The notes below the pieces were generated by a model. That model was not told the DNA's origin. It searched no databases and worked only from the letters and a program-made list of their open reading frames with translations. From NCBI GenBank assembly GCA_038247115.1, contig JBBRVG010000050.1:1-31347 (forward strand): DNA of 31,347 nucleotides. Reading direction: 5' to 3'. Both the position numbers and the translations under genes were made by a program. The DNA is from Pseudaeromonas sp038247115. Lineage in GTDB: Bacteria > Pseudomonadota > Gammaproteobacteria > Enterobacterales > Aeromonadaceae. Of the stretch, positions 1 to 8,224 are shown in pieces (within the stretch, counting starts at the first letter, position 1; every line of letters starts with the position of its first letter).

Positions 1-1103
1 AGAAAGAGAGTCAGCCCAGTGCCGCACAGTTATGTGAACAATTAGCGCGGCGAGTAAAATCACCGAGGATGGTTGGCAATTATGAATTAAAACTGAGATT
101 CAGCGCCGGAATTATCAGCTATCCAGAAGCAGGAAGCCGGGTGGAAGAGTTGATGCAATCAGCAAATCAGGCCAGGCATCAAGCAAGCCGATATACAGGA
201 AACTATTGGTATCTGCTCGACGGCATGATCGCCGCTAAACTACGCGAAGACAAATGGCTGGAGTCCGAATTGAGTTCGGCCATTCAACTGCAGCAACTGC
301 GTGTGGTCTTTCAACCACAATATTCATTAATCACCAAAAAAATAATTGGGGCTGAGGTCTTATTGCGCTGGCACCACCCTGAATTTGGCATGGTTCCCCC
401 GGATCGGTTTATCCCTATTGCCGAGCACTCTTCGCAAATTCTGGATATTGATTTATGGGTGCTTAATCAGGCATGTGAATGCTTAGCTAAACTACAAGAG
501 CTTGGCTTTACCGATTTTCACTTGGCGGTCAATGCATCCGCTACCGAACTCTCCAACCCTAATTACCCGAAGGAGGTATCCAGATTATTAAAGCACTATA
601 ATTTATCGCCTGCGCTCTTCGGAATAGAAATCACAGAAACATCGTTAGTCGAACTGGATGATGTCGCCAGAAACATGGTCAAAACACTAAAAGAAATAGG
701 CGTCGAGATAGCGTTAGATGACTTTGGAACCGGATATACCTCCTTGACTCATCTTGCTTCACTGCCCCTCGACATTCTGAAAATTGATAAAAGCTATACC
801 GATCAATTACTGGAAAATCCGAAACTGGTTGATTCTATTATTCAGCTGGCTGATGCCTTTAATCTCCAGGTGGTCGCGGAGGGCGTAGAAACACAGGCGC
901 AACTGCAGGAGCTGATCAAAAAGGGCTGCCATATGGCACAAGGGTATTTGCTCTCTCGCCCTATCACACAAGATGCCTTGCTCACCTTACTGGATGAGGC
1001 CCCTGACTTTGAACAGTGGGAGACCCATAACGATGTCATCAGCTCATCGCAGCGCCATAGCCTGACCGCTCAGAACAGCTATCCAGAGCGATCAGGGCGC
1101 TGA
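1..1103 (+). CDS. GGDEF-EAL domain protein, 3' part (likely c-di-GMP phosphodiesterase)
   Basis: The reading frame is open to the left edge (first full codon at position 3), so the true start lies outside the window and the ATG at 69 is internal. The first roughly 65 visible codons resemble the C-terminal end of a GGDEF domain (a FSAGIISYP strand followed by a helix). A complete EAL domain follows from about position 270 to 1000. Expected phosphodiesterase residues are present: an EVL version of the EAL signature (about 354-362), the Asn of NASATEL, the Glu of EITET, the DDFGTG loop (about 717-734), the Lys of LKIDKS, the Glu of AEGVE and the Gln of QGYLLSRP. This predicts an active c-di-GMP hydrolase. 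Whether the GGDEF half is active cannot be judged because its signature is off the edge. The stop lies 10 bp from the convergent dusA stop, with no terminator between them. Confidence 0.9.
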   Translation, partial: KESQPSAAQLCEQLARRVKSPRMVGNYELKLRFSAGIISYPEAGSRVEELMQSANQARHQASRYTGNYWYLLDGMIAAKLREDKWLESELSSAIQLQQLRVVFQPQYSLITKKIIGAEVLLRWHHPEFGMVPPDRFIPIAEHSSQILDIDLWVLNQACECLAKLQELGFTDFHLAVNASATELSNPNYPKEVSRLLKHYNLSPALFGIEITETSLVELDDVARNMVKTLKEIGVEIALDDFGTGYTSLTHLASLPLDILKIDKSYTDQLLENPKLVDSIIQLADAFNLQVVAEGVETQAQLQELIKKGCHMAQGYLLSRPITQDALLTLLDEAPDFEQWETHNDVISSSQRHSLTAQNSYPERSGR

Positions 1104-1113
1104 GATCTCAAAC

Positions 1114-2109
1114 TTAACCCTCTAATGCTGGCACGGCATTTTCTGGCACCAGAGCTAACGCATCGAGTAACACCTGGATATCAGCATCCCGTTTACCCGC
1201 ATTTTCGCTCAAATGACGCCGCCATGATCTGGCCCCAACCACGCCTTGGAACAACCCCAGCATATGCCGGGTGATGTGTGGCAAGTGATTGCCACTGGCC
1301 AGTTCAGCTTCGATATATGGCACCATCTGCTGTACCACCTGATGCCGAGACAACACAGGTCTGCTGGTATCGCCAAATACCTGCGCATCAACGCTCATCA
1401 TGAGATAAGGATTCTGATACGCCTCTCTGCCCAACATGACACCATCCACCTGCTGCAGATGGGACTGAACCTCAGCCATGGTCTTGATGCCGCCATTGAG
1501 CGAGATGGTCAGATGCGGATAGTCTTGCTTCAATCGGTAGACCCGTGGGTAATCTAGCGGTGGTATCTCCCGATTCTCTTTGGGACTCAATCCGCTCAGC
1601 CATGCCTTGCGCGCATGCACAATGAAGGTGTCGCAACCGGCGGCGCTAACCCGATCGATAAAGTGGCACAGGAATTCATAAGAATCCTGATCGTCAATAC
1701 CAATCCGCGTCTTGACCGTTACCGGAATCGTAACGTCTGCCCGCATCGCCGCCACGCAGTCAGCGACCAGATCCGCCGAGGCCATCAGGCAGGCGCCAAA
1801 ACGGCCATTTTGCACCCGGTCCGAAGGGCATCCCACATTCAGATTAATTTCATCATAGCCACGGGACTGGGCGAGCGCCGCACAGCGAGCCAGCTCCCCC
1901 GGCTCACTGCCACCTAACTGCAACGCCAGCGGATGTTCGGCCTCGTTATACGCCAGATAGTCGCCACGCCCCTTGAGAATGGCCCCTGTGGTGACCATTT
2001 CGGTGTACAGCAGAGCATGCTGACTCATCAGCCGTAAAAAATAGCGACAATGACGATCCGTCCAGTCCAGCATGGGGGCCACAGAAAAACGCAGTGCAGG
2101 CAGATTCAT
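1114..2109 (-). CDS. dusA: tRNA-dihydrouridine(20/20a) synthase DusA
   Basis: This flavoenzyme reduces uridine to dihydrouridine in the D-loop of tRNA. The product of 331 residues is close to E. coli DusA from the start: the SVAPMLDWTDRHCR segment at residues 9-22, the catalytic-Cys motif NVGCPSDRVQNG (Cys94), the VTVKTRIGID segment and the HARKAWLSGLSPKENREIPP segment. I chose the ATG at 2109 because homology begins directly after it and an AAGAGAG ribosome binding site lies just upstream. The frame stays open to about 2235, but that extension has no family resemblance. The gene stands alone between the convergent EAL gene and the divergent CheX-like gene. Confidence in identity is very high; the exact uridine specificity is taken from the family. 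Confidence 0.97.
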   Translation of the reverse strand: MNLPALRFSVAPMLDWTDRHCRYFLRLMSQHALLYTEMVTTGAILKGRGDYLAYNEAEHPLALQLGGSEPGELARCAALAQSRGYDEINLNVGCPSDRVQNGRFGACLMASADLVADCVAAMRADVTIPVTVKTRIGIDDQDSYEFLCHFIDRVSAAGCDTFIVHARKAWLSGLSPKENREIPPLDYPRVYRLKQDYPHLTISLNGGIKTMAEVQSHLQQVDGVMLGREAYQNPYLMMSVDAQVFGDTSRPVLSRHQVVQQMVPYIEAELASGNHLPHITRHMLGLFQGVVGARSWRRHLSENAGKRDADIQVLLDALALVPENAVPALEG

Positions 2110-2258
2110 ATTCTCTCTTTTCAAATGGGTGGAATGCGGACGTTGGAAAACGGGGATTCTACCTGCTGCACCCAGTGCGGAAAAGCACTGAGAGCCCACT
2201 GAAATCAGGAAAGCTCGCCACAATATGCCCTCCATCCAGCTATTTCACAGGATGAATA
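2110..2258. other. Gene-free part of the divergent dusA / cheX-like intergenic region
   Basis: The full gap between the two start codons is about 319 bp. I see no convincing coding sequence in it. It should hold the dusA promoter on the minus strand, which I could not place with confidence, and the plus-strand promoter described separately at 2259-2286. Confidence 0.5.
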
Positions 2259-2286
2259 TTGTCACGCTTTGCCGAGATGCTATATG
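2259..2286 (+). promoter_or_regulatory. Candidate sigma70 promoter for the CheX-like gene
   Basis: A TTGTCA -35 box (2259-2264) is followed after 16 bp by TATATG (2281-2286). The perfect inverted repeat GTTAAA-C-TTTAAC (2286-2298) overlaps the end of the -10 box and the likely start point and could be an operator. The leader to the ATG at 2429 would be about 135 nt. This rests on sequence match only. Confidence 0.4.
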
Positions 2287-2428
2287 TTAAACTTTAACGA
2301 GAATTGAGATCGTCAACCGGGCAAACGTTAATCCCCCTGCGGAATCGATGTTGCAAAGGTCAAGATCCGACCGCCAGAGCCCTCCAACCAAGATCGATGT
2401 TGCGGTTGGCTTACCACTGAGGATAAAA

Positions 2429-2890
2429 ATGCGTGCCGAATTCGTTAATCCCTTTTTAGTGTCGTTGTTACATGTCATCAGCACGATGGCGCAACTCGAT
2501 TTAAAAGCAGGAGCCCCGCGGAAAAAAAATGACGAGCTAGCTCGAGGTGATGTCTCCGGTTTGATCGGTATGGTTGGACCGCAAACCCGAGGCTCCTTTT
2601 CTATCACTTTCGATAAGAGTCTGGCGCTGGAAATCATGCGGCGCATGCTGGGCGAGGCTCCGGAAACCATCAACGAAGAAGTAACCGATATGGTGGGTGA
2701 AATCACCAATATGGTCACAGGTGGCGCCAAGCGCATGCTGGCGGAGAAAGGCTATGACTTCAACATGGCTAGCCCTATGGTTGTATCCGGCCCGAATCAC
2801 ACCATTTCACACAAAACCGATAGCACCAAGCTGCTCATGCCATTTGAAAGTGAGTATGGCCGGGCAACCATCGAAATCTGTTTTGAATAA
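2429..2890 (+). CDS. CheX-like chemotaxis phosphatase domain protein
   Basis: This 153-residue protein resembles the CheX/CheC family, which dephosphorylates CheY-P or related receiver domains. The signature acidic-Asn motif of the family is visible as GEITNMVTGGAK (Glu91 and Asn94). The other hallmarks are the ISTMAQLDLKAG segment near the N-terminus, GLIGMVG around residue 44 and the closing strand GRATIEICFE. I chose the ATG at 2429 because a GAGGA ribosome binding site is correctly spaced and the family-like sequence begins there; the frame extends to 2348 without similarity. No receptors, cheA or cheY genes lie nearby, so the partner response regulator is unknown. It may act outside classical chemotaxis. 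It is followed by a small membrane protein 57 bp downstream that is probably co-transcribed. Confidence 0.8.
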   Translation: MRAEFVNPFLVSLLHVISTMAQLDLKAGAPRKKNDELARGDVSGLIGMVGPQTRGSFSITFDKSLALEIMRRMLGEAPETINEEVTDMVGEITNMVTGGAKRMLAEKGYDFNMASPMVVSGPNHTISHKTDSTKLLMPFESEYGRATIEICFE

Positions 2891-2947
2891 ATCACGCGGG
2901 CAAGGACTTGCCCGCCGAATTGATCTCGAGATCGACATGGAGCGACC

Positions 2948-3166
2948 GTGGGTAAACTTATCAAGTGGGGATTAGTGGCATTGATTGGTTGCCTGATCGT
3001 CTCCCAAATCAATATTCAGACCTCCATCTACAACAAGCAGGACAATAGCGTCGAAATTATTTTCCCGCAGTGGCAGCTGGAAAAGCCCTGGTTCTACTTC
3101 TACTGGACTCCCGGCACCTTACGTTTCAAACAGCCGCCCAAAGAAGATCAGGACGACAACATTTAA
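2948..3166 (+). CDS. Small membrane-anchored hypothetical protein
   Basis: This 72-residue frame starts with GTG behind a GGAG element (2939-2942). Residues 5-19 form a hydrophobic helix (WGLVALIGCLIVSQI), giving a short cytoplasmic N-terminus, one membrane segment and a roughly 50-residue polar, aromatic-rich tail (WQLEKPWFYFYW) ending in acidic residues. I do not recognise the family. It lies between the CheX-like gene and a strong terminator, which supports it as the last gene of that transcript. The non-ATG start and small size leave some doubt, but the frame, ribosome binding site and membrane-protein composition look real. Confidence 0.6.
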   Translation: MGKLIKWGLVALIGCLIVSQINIQTSIYNKQDNSVEIIFPQWQLEKPWFYFYWTPGTLRFKQPPKEDQDDNI

Positions 3167-3177
3167 ACGGCTCACAT

Positions 3178-3209
3178 AGAAAAGGCGCGAATCATTCGCG
3201 CCTTTTCGC
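3178..3209. terminator. Bidirectional rho-independent terminator between the small membrane protein and alr
   Basis: The stem GGCGCGAA (3184-3191) pairs perfectly with TTCGCGCC (3195-3202) around a three-base loop. A T-run follows on the plus strand, and an A-run precedes it (T-run on the minus strand), so it can end both convergent transcripts. Confidence 0.85.
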
Positions 3210-3243
3210 TTTTTAACGAGCCGACACCCGACCAGGCAAGTGA

Positions 3244-4317
3244 CTAGATAAAGTCGAGGCTGACCCGAGAGGTCAGCTTGAGTACCAGTTCATAGGGAAT
3301 GGTGCCCACCTGTTCGGCAACATGCTCCACCGGCAATCCGTTTCCCCACAGGATCACCTCGTCCCCCACCGCATCGGTCGCATCCGGTCCCAAATCAACC
3401 GTCATCATGTCCATGGAGATCCGGCCTGCAGTCGGTACTATGCGGCCATTCACCAGCACAGGTGTACCATTCGGAGCCATTCTTGGGTAGCCATCGCCGT
3501 AACCCATAGCCACTACCCCGAGACGAGTGTCACGCGATGCTGTCCAGTTGGCACTGTAACCCACACTATCTCCGGCTTTGGTATCCCGTACCGCAATCAG
3601 ATTGCTTTTCAGGGTCATCACCGGCAGCAGACCATGATCCGCCCCTATCCGATCCGGAAAGGGCGAAATCCCGTAGAGCATGATGCCCGGCCGAACCCAA
3701 TCGGCATGGGCATCTTTCCACGCCAGTACGGCCGCTGAATTGGCCAGCGCACACTCTCCTGGATGGTTGATCGCCAAGCGGTTAAACAGATCGATTTGCT
3801 CCCGTGTCGCCGGATTATCCAACTCGTCAGCACAACTAAAATGTGTCATCAGATTGAAGGGCTGCACCACGTTCTTGCATTGAGCCAAACGGGCATAAAA
3901 CGCAGGAACATCTTCCGGGCGCACCCCCAAGCGATGCATGCCGGTATCCAGTTTCATCCAGGCGCGGATCGGTTGTGGCAGATCAGCCTGCTCCAGCGCC
4001 CTCAGTTGTTCCCAGGAGTGCACCGCGGTCTGCAGATTGTTAGCCGCCAGCACCGGCAGATCATCGGCACTGAAGAAACCTTCGAGCATGATCACTGGTT
4101 TGACAATGCCGCCGCTGCGCAGGGTCAGCGCCTCTTCAATGCGGGCCACCGCGTAGGCATCGGCATCGTGCAGGGTCCGGGCAACGGTCAGCAGATCGTG
4201 TCCATAGGCATTGGCTTTCACCACGGCGACCACTTTGGCACCTGGTGCCTGGGCACGCACCACCTTCAGATTGTGCTTGAGGGCTTGCGTATTGATCTGC
4301 GCCGTTACTGCTTGCAT
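3244..4317 (-). CDS. alr: Alanine racemase
   Basis: This PLP enzyme interconverts L- and D-alanine for peptidoglycan. The 357-residue length matches biosynthetic Alr. The PLP lysine sits in VVKANAYGH (Lys34) and the catalytic tyrosine in SVGYSANW (Tyr254), almost the same positions as in E. coli (Lys34, Tyr255). The MGYGDGYPR segment and the SMDMMTVDLG segment of the C-terminal domain are present. The start is ATG with an AAGGACA ribosome binding site. It lies 9 bp after the dnaB stop, as in E. coli, so the two genes are probably transcribed together. Confidence 0.97.
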   Translation of the reverse strand: MQAVTAQINTQALKHNLKVVRAQAPGAKVVAVVKANAYGHDLLTVARTLHDADAYAVARIEEALTLRSGGIVKPVIMLEGFFSADDLPVLAANNLQTAVHSWEQLRALEQADLPQPIRAWMKLDTGMHRLGVRPEDVPAFYARLAQCKNVVQPFNLMTHFSCADELDNPATREQIDLFNRLAINHPGECALANSAAVLAWKDAHADWVRPGIMLYGISPFPDRIGADHGLLPVMTLKSNLIAVRDTKAGDSVGYSANWTASRDTRLGVVAMGYGDGYPRMAPNGTPVLVNGRIVPTAGRISMDMMTVDLGPDATDAVGDEVILWGNGLPVEHVAEQVGTIPYELVLKLTSRVSLDFI

Positions 4318-4326
4318 GACTTGTCC

Positions 4327-5724
4327 TTAGTAATCGTCGTCGTAAGCGGGGCCAGCATAATTATCGAAACGAGAATACTGCCCCTGAAACGTCAACCGCA
4401 CCCGACCGATAGGGCCGTTACGTTGCTTACCGATAATAATTTCGGCAACCCCTTTATCAGGGCTGTCATCGTGATAGACCTCATCGCGGTAAATAAACAT
4501 GATGAGATCCGCATCCTGCTCGATAGAGCCAGATTCCCGCAGATCCGAGTTCACAGGCCGTTTGTCCGCCCTTTGTTCCAGGCTCCGGTTCAACTGGGAC
4601 AAGGCAATTACGGGAACTTGCAGCTCTTTGGCCAGCGCCTTGAGCGAGCGGGAAATTTCCGCAATTTCCAGCGTCCGGTTTTCACTCAGAGATGGCACGC
4701 GCATCAACTGTAAATAGTCGATCATCACCAGACTGATGCCGCCATGTTCGCGGGCAATACGCCGGGTTCGGGATCGTAACTCGGTGGGCGTCAATCCGGA
4801 GGCATCATCGATATACATTTTGCCCTTTTCCAACAACATGCCCATGGTGGAAGAGAGACGCCCCCAATCATCATCATCCAGCTGTCCAGTACGGACCCGG
4901 GTCTGCTCGATGCGCCCCAAAGAGGCGAGCATCCGCATGATGATCTGTTCGGAGGGCATTTCCAGCGAGAAGATGACAGCAGGTTTATCCTGAGTCAGGG
5001 CGGCATGCTCCACCAGATTCATAGCAAAGGTGGTTTTCCCCATGGAGGGGCGCGCTGCCACTATGATGAGATCCGAAGCTTGGAATCCCGAGGTCATCTT
5101 ATCCAGATCCGAATAGCCGGACGAGACACCGGTGACGCCGTTGTGAGGCTTCCGGAACAGCTCTTCAATCTTGTCGACCGTCTTCTCCAGCACCACTTTC
5201 AGCGGTTGCGGGCCATCACTGGCACTGCTGCGAGATTCGGCGATCTTGAAGACTTTGCTCTCGGCCTCATCCAGCAACTCACCGGCATTCCGACCCTGGG
5301 GATCAAAACCGGATTCGACGATATCATTCGCCACCGAGATCATTTCACGCACCACAGCCCGCTCCCGGACTATTTCGGCGTAGGCACTAATATTGGCGGC
5401 GCTGGGGGTGTTTTTCGCGATCTCGACCAGATAGGCAAAGCCACCAACGTCATCCAGCTGCTCATGCCGCTCCAGCTCTTCTTGCAGCGTAATCAGATCA
5501 ATCGGTTGCCCTTGTTCAGACAGCCGTATCATGGCCGCAAAAATCATGCGATGAGGACGACTGTAGAAGTCATGGGCTGACACCCGCTCCGCCACGCGAT
5601 CCCAGGCTTCATTATCCAGCATCAGACCGCCCAGTACGGATTGCTCGGCCTCAAAGGAATGGGGAGGCATCTTGAGCTGTTCGAGTCGCGGATCTTTCTT
5701 GCTAGGGGAGGAAGGCTGCGCCAT
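4327..5724 (-). CDS. dnaB: Replicative DNA helicase DnaB
   Basis: DnaB is the hexameric 5'-3' helicase that drives the replication fork and binds primase DnaG. The 465-residue product has the N-terminal DnaB domain (PPHSFEAEQSVLGGLMLDN near the start), then a RecA-like ATPase with Walker A ARPSMGKTT (about residues 224-232), Walker B LVMIDYLQLM and the downstream LSQLNRSLE and SDLRESGSIEQDAD segments. I chose the ATG at 5724 (MAQPSS); an in-frame GTG four codons upstream is possible, and neither has a strong ribosome binding site. No intein interrupts the ATPase domain, a common insertion site in this gene. alr follows directly. Confidence 0.97.
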   Translation of the reverse strand: MAQPSSPSKKDPRLEQLKMPPHSFEAEQSVLGGLMLDNEAWDRVAERVSAHDFYSRPHRMIFAAMIRLSEQGQPIDLITLQEELERHEQLDDVGGFAYLVEIAKNTPSAANISAYAEIVRERAVVREMISVANDIVESGFDPQGRNAGELLDEAESKVFKIAESRSSASDGPQPLKVVLEKTVDKIEELFRKPHNGVTGVSSGYSDLDKMTSGFQASDLIIVAARPSMGKTTFAMNLVEHAALTQDKPAVIFSLEMPSEQIIMRMLASLGRIEQTRVRTGQLDDDDWGRLSSTMGMLLEKGKMYIDDASGLTPTELRSRTRRIAREHGGISLVMIDYLQLMRVPSLSENRTLEIAEISRSLKALAKELQVPVIALSQLNRSLEQRADKRPVNSDLRESGSIEQDADLIMFIYRDEVYHDDSPDKGVAEIIIGKQRNGPIGRVRLTFQGQYSRFDNYAGPAYDDDY

Positions 5725-6049
5725 TACGACTAACACCGAATCTGGAGAGGGCAGCCATTATCGGCCTTTTTCACCGCTTCGAAAAGTCCTGAGCCGATTG
5801 GATTGCCGAAAACCCGCAATCACAGAGCGTTTGCCCCGCACCTCGGGATTGCAGCAGCTTGGAGTCGATTTATCGCTGCAAAAATCGCCTGTTCCCATCG
5901 ACTGCGGTGTTATTTCCCTGTCACGAGATAAACCAAATCACCTCGACGTAAGACAAAAGGATGGGATCAACCGCAATCCCCAGCAATGGCAGACAACAAA
6001 ATGCCAGTCCGCACGGAAAAACCGAACAGAAGATCATGGACAAACAGAA
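5725..6049. other. Gene-free divergent region between dnaB and the Tim44-like gene
   Basis: About 325 bp hold no convincing gene. The short open frames here have no recognisable product. A GATAAT -10-like element on the minus strand (5757-5762), about 33 bp upstream of the dnaB ATG, is a weak promoter candidate because its -35 region is poor. Confidence 0.4.
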
Positions 6050-6077
6050 TTGACAGCGGAGCTACGCTCCGTAGCAT
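6050..6077 (+). promoter_or_regulatory. Promoter of the Tim44-like gene with a palindrome in the spacer
   Basis: A perfect TTGACA -35 (6050-6055) and a TAGCAT -10 (6072-6077) are separated by 16 bp. The spacer is almost filled by the perfect inverted repeat CGGAGC-TAC-GCTCCG (6057-6071), a position where a bound repressor or a MerR-type regulator could act. Transcription would start about 28 bp before the ATG. Confidence 0.55.
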
Positions 6078-6111
6078 GGGTAACGTCATTTCAACCCACA
6101 GGGCAAATTCG

Positions 6112-6987
6112 ATGAAAAAAATATGGACCTTCTTCGGCGTGTTTTTAGTGAGCTTGACGCTCGCACTGACAGCCGCAGATGCCAATGCTGCCAAATTTGG
6201 CGGTAAGCGCTCTTTTGGCAAGAGTTATCGCACAGCCCCCGCACCGCAGGCTCAGCCGGTGAATACCGCTAAACCAGGGGTTAACCAGCCGGCTGCCGGT
6301 GCTGCCAAAAAAGGCATGCTGGGCGGTTTGATGGGTGGCCTATTAGCAGGTGGCCTGTTGGCCTGGATGTTTGGTAGCGGCGCATTTCAAGGGCTGCAGA
6401 TCATGGACATGCTGATCATGGCCGGGGTAGCTTTCTTAGCCTTCAAGTTATTCCGCAGCATGAGTCAGGCCAAAAATGGCGCCATGGCCCGACAACCCGC
6501 GGCGGCTTATTCTCCGGTAGGGTCTGCGCCTCCATCGCAAGCGCCGTCATTTGATAGCTATGCGGATAACGCCGCTCCCCAGGCCAGCAGCGGCTTTAAT
6601 AACGATGTGCCGTTTAATCTGCCCGCTGGTTTTGATTTACAGCAGTTCCTCAATGGCGCCCGGGATCATTATCGTACCCTGCAAGAGGCCTGGAATCGTA
6701 ACGACTTCAGCAAGATCCAGGAGTACGTCACGCCAGAACTCTACAACGGTCTGGTTGAAGAGCGGAAGAATTACACCGGCGAACAACATACCGAAGTGAT
6801 GTTTATCGACGCCGATCTGGTTCGAGCCGAACACACTCCCGAGCTGGCGCAAATCAGCGTCAAGTTCAAAGGTCGCTATCGTGATTCAGTCGAAGGCATC
6901 GAGGAAGATATTGCCGAAGTCTGGCATCTGGAGCGCGATCTGCGTCAAGCCGACGCGCCTTGGCTCATCGTGGGTATCGAGCAATAA
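6112..6987 (+). CDS. Exported Tim44-like domain protein
   Basis: The 291-residue product begins with a signal peptide or anchor (MKKIWTFFGVF, predicted cleavage after the ADANA segment, near residue 26). A basic Gly/Ser/Pro linker follows, then a glycine-rich hydrophobic hairpin (about residues 69-115, with GGLMGGLLAGGLLAWMFG). The C-terminal domain (about 172-291) resembles bacterial Tim44-like domains: FDLQQFLNGARDHYRTLQEAW, later RYRDSVEG and the terminal WLIVGIEQ. The family's function in bacteria is poorly defined; it is probably associated with the inner membrane facing the periplasm. I chose the ATG at 6112 because the signal peptide begins there, although the frame is open upstream to 5986. 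It is transcribed alone from its own promoter and ends at a long terminator. Confidence 0.8.
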   Translation: MKKIWTFFGVFLVSLTLALTAADANAAKFGGKRSFGKSYRTAPAPQAQPVNTAKPGVNQPAAGAAKKGMLGGLMGGLLAGGLLAWMFGSGAFQGLQIMDMLIMAGVAFLAFKLFRSMSQAKNGAMARQPAAAYSPVGSAPPSQAPSFDSYADNAAPQASSGFNNDVPFNLPAGFDLQQFLNGARDHYRTLQEAWNRNDFSKIQEYVTPELYNGLVEERKNYTGEQHTEVMFIDADLVRAEHTPELAQISVKFKGRYRDSVEGIEEDIAEVWHLERDLRQADAPWLIVGIEQ

Positions 6988-7025
6988 CCAAGGAAAAACG
7001 CTGGCGCAGATAAGATCCGCGCCGC

Positions 7026-7062
7026 TAAAACCAGAGGCGGCCCTTGGCCGCCTCTGGTTTTA
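7026..7062. terminator. Long bidirectional terminator between the Tim44-like gene and oadB
   Basis: A perfect stem of 17 base pairs (7026-7042 with 7046-7062) closes on a CTT loop. Its core is CCAGAGGCGGCC, flanked by AAAA and TTTT runs, so it can stop transcripts from both sides. It ends 11 bp before the oadB stop codon. Confidence 0.9.
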
Positions 7063-7073
7063 TGCATACCGCC

Positions 7074-8204
7074 CTATTTTAGCAGCGCCAACAAGACACC
7101 TGCCGCCACAGCTGAACCCAAGACTCCAGCCACATTCGGCCCCATGGCATGCATCAGCAGAAAATTATGCTGATCCACCTCCAGCCCCACTTTATTCGAT
7201 ACCCGCGCCGCCATAGGAACAGCGGAAACGCCAGCAGAGCCGATGAGAGGATTAATTTTATCCTGGCAGACACAGTTCATCAGTTTTGCCATCAAGACCC
7301 CCGCCGCCGTGCCTATCGCAAAGGCCAGGGCACCCAGCACCAGAATGCCAAGGGTTTGCAGGTTCAAAAACTTATCCGCAGAGAGTTTGGAGCCGACGCC
7401 GAGCCCCAAAAAAATAGTGACGATATTGATGAGTTCGTTCTGTACCGTATGGGATAGCCGCTCTACCACACCGGATTCGCGAAACAGATTGCCCAGACAA
7501 AACATACCAATCAAGGGTGAGGCAGCGGGCAAAAACAGCACGCACAGCGCCAGCACCAGCAGTGGGAAGAGGATCTTCTCCCGCTTACTCACCACCCTGA
7601 GTTGTACCATGCGGATTTTACGCTCTTCCACACTGGTCAGAGCCCGCATGATAGGCGGCTGAATGATGGGTACCAGCGCCATATAGGAATAAGCGGCGAC
7701 AGCAATAGCGCCGAGTAGATCCGGAGCCAAGCGACTGGTCAGAAAAATCGCGGTTGGGCCATCCGCACCACCGATAATGGCGATGGAGGCCGCCTCCTTG
7801 AGGGTGAAGGCAAAGCCAGGTAACTCATTCAAGGCGACAGCACCCAGCAGGGTGGCGAAGATACCGAACTGCGCGGCCGCCCCCAGCAACAGAGTTTTCG
7901 GGTTGGCAATCAGAGCGCCAAAGTCGGTCAAGGCCCCTACGCCGAGAAAAATCAGCAGTGGGAACACGCCAGAGGCAATACCAACTTCATAGATGTAATA
8001 GAGCAATCCGCCCGGCTCATTGAATCCACCATTGGGAATATTGGCCAGAATGGCGCCAAAACCTATGGGCAATAACAACAGAGGCTCGAACTGGCGCACT
8101 ATTGCCAGATAAAGCAAGAGACAGCCCACGGCTATCATCACCAACTGCTGCCACTGGAAATTAGCCAGTCCGGTGTCTTGCCACAAGATCAATAAGCCAT
8201 CCAT
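7074..8204 (-). CDS. oadB: Oxaloacetate decarboxylase, sodium-pumping beta subunit
   Basis: OadB decarboxylates carboxybiotin and pumps Na+ across the inner membrane. The 376-residue product is strongly hydrophobic with many membrane helices. It carries the key GGADGPT motif (residues 145-151, with the conserved Asp148) and the C-terminal SAVPMAAR and HAMGPNVAGVLGSA segments that line the ion path. It starts with ATG after a purine-rich GGGGGAG tract and lies 20 bp after oadA. The length is that of the shorter OadB forms, and nothing looks missing. Confidence 0.95.
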   Translation of the reverse strand: MDGLLILWQDTGLANFQWQQLVMIAVGCLLLYLAIVRQFEPLLLLPIGFGAILANIPNGGFNEPGGLLYYIYEVGIASGVFPLLIFLGVGALTDFGALIANPKTLLLGAAAQFGIFATLLGAVALNELPGFAFTLKEAASIAIIGGADGPTAIFLTSRLAPDLLGAIAVAAYSYMALVPIIQPPIMRALTSVEERKIRMVQLRVVSKREKILFPLLVLALCVLFLPAASPLIGMFCLGNLFRESGVVERLSHTVQNELINIVTIFLGLGVGSKLSADKFLNLQTLGILVLGALAFAIGTAAGVLMAKLMNCVCQDKINPLIGSAGVSAVPMAARVSNKVGLEVDQHNFLLMHAMGPNVAGVLGSAVAAGVLLALLK

Positions 8205-8224
8205 CTCCCCCCCTTATCGCCCTG

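Noticed and set aside
1101..1110. Perfect 10-bp palindrome TGAGATCTCA at the end of the EAL gene
   Set aside because: It is short, includes the stop codon, has no T-run and lies where chance palindromes are expected; not strong enough to call a terminator or operator.
2110..2235. 42-codon N-terminal extension of DusA
   Set aside because: The extension has no similarity to DusA, and the internal ATG at 2109 has a good ribosome binding site and starts at the family N-terminus.
3763..4713. A 316-codon plus-strand frame spanning alr and dnaB
   Set aside because: It is antisense to two certain genes, crosses their boundary, and its product resembles no family I know.
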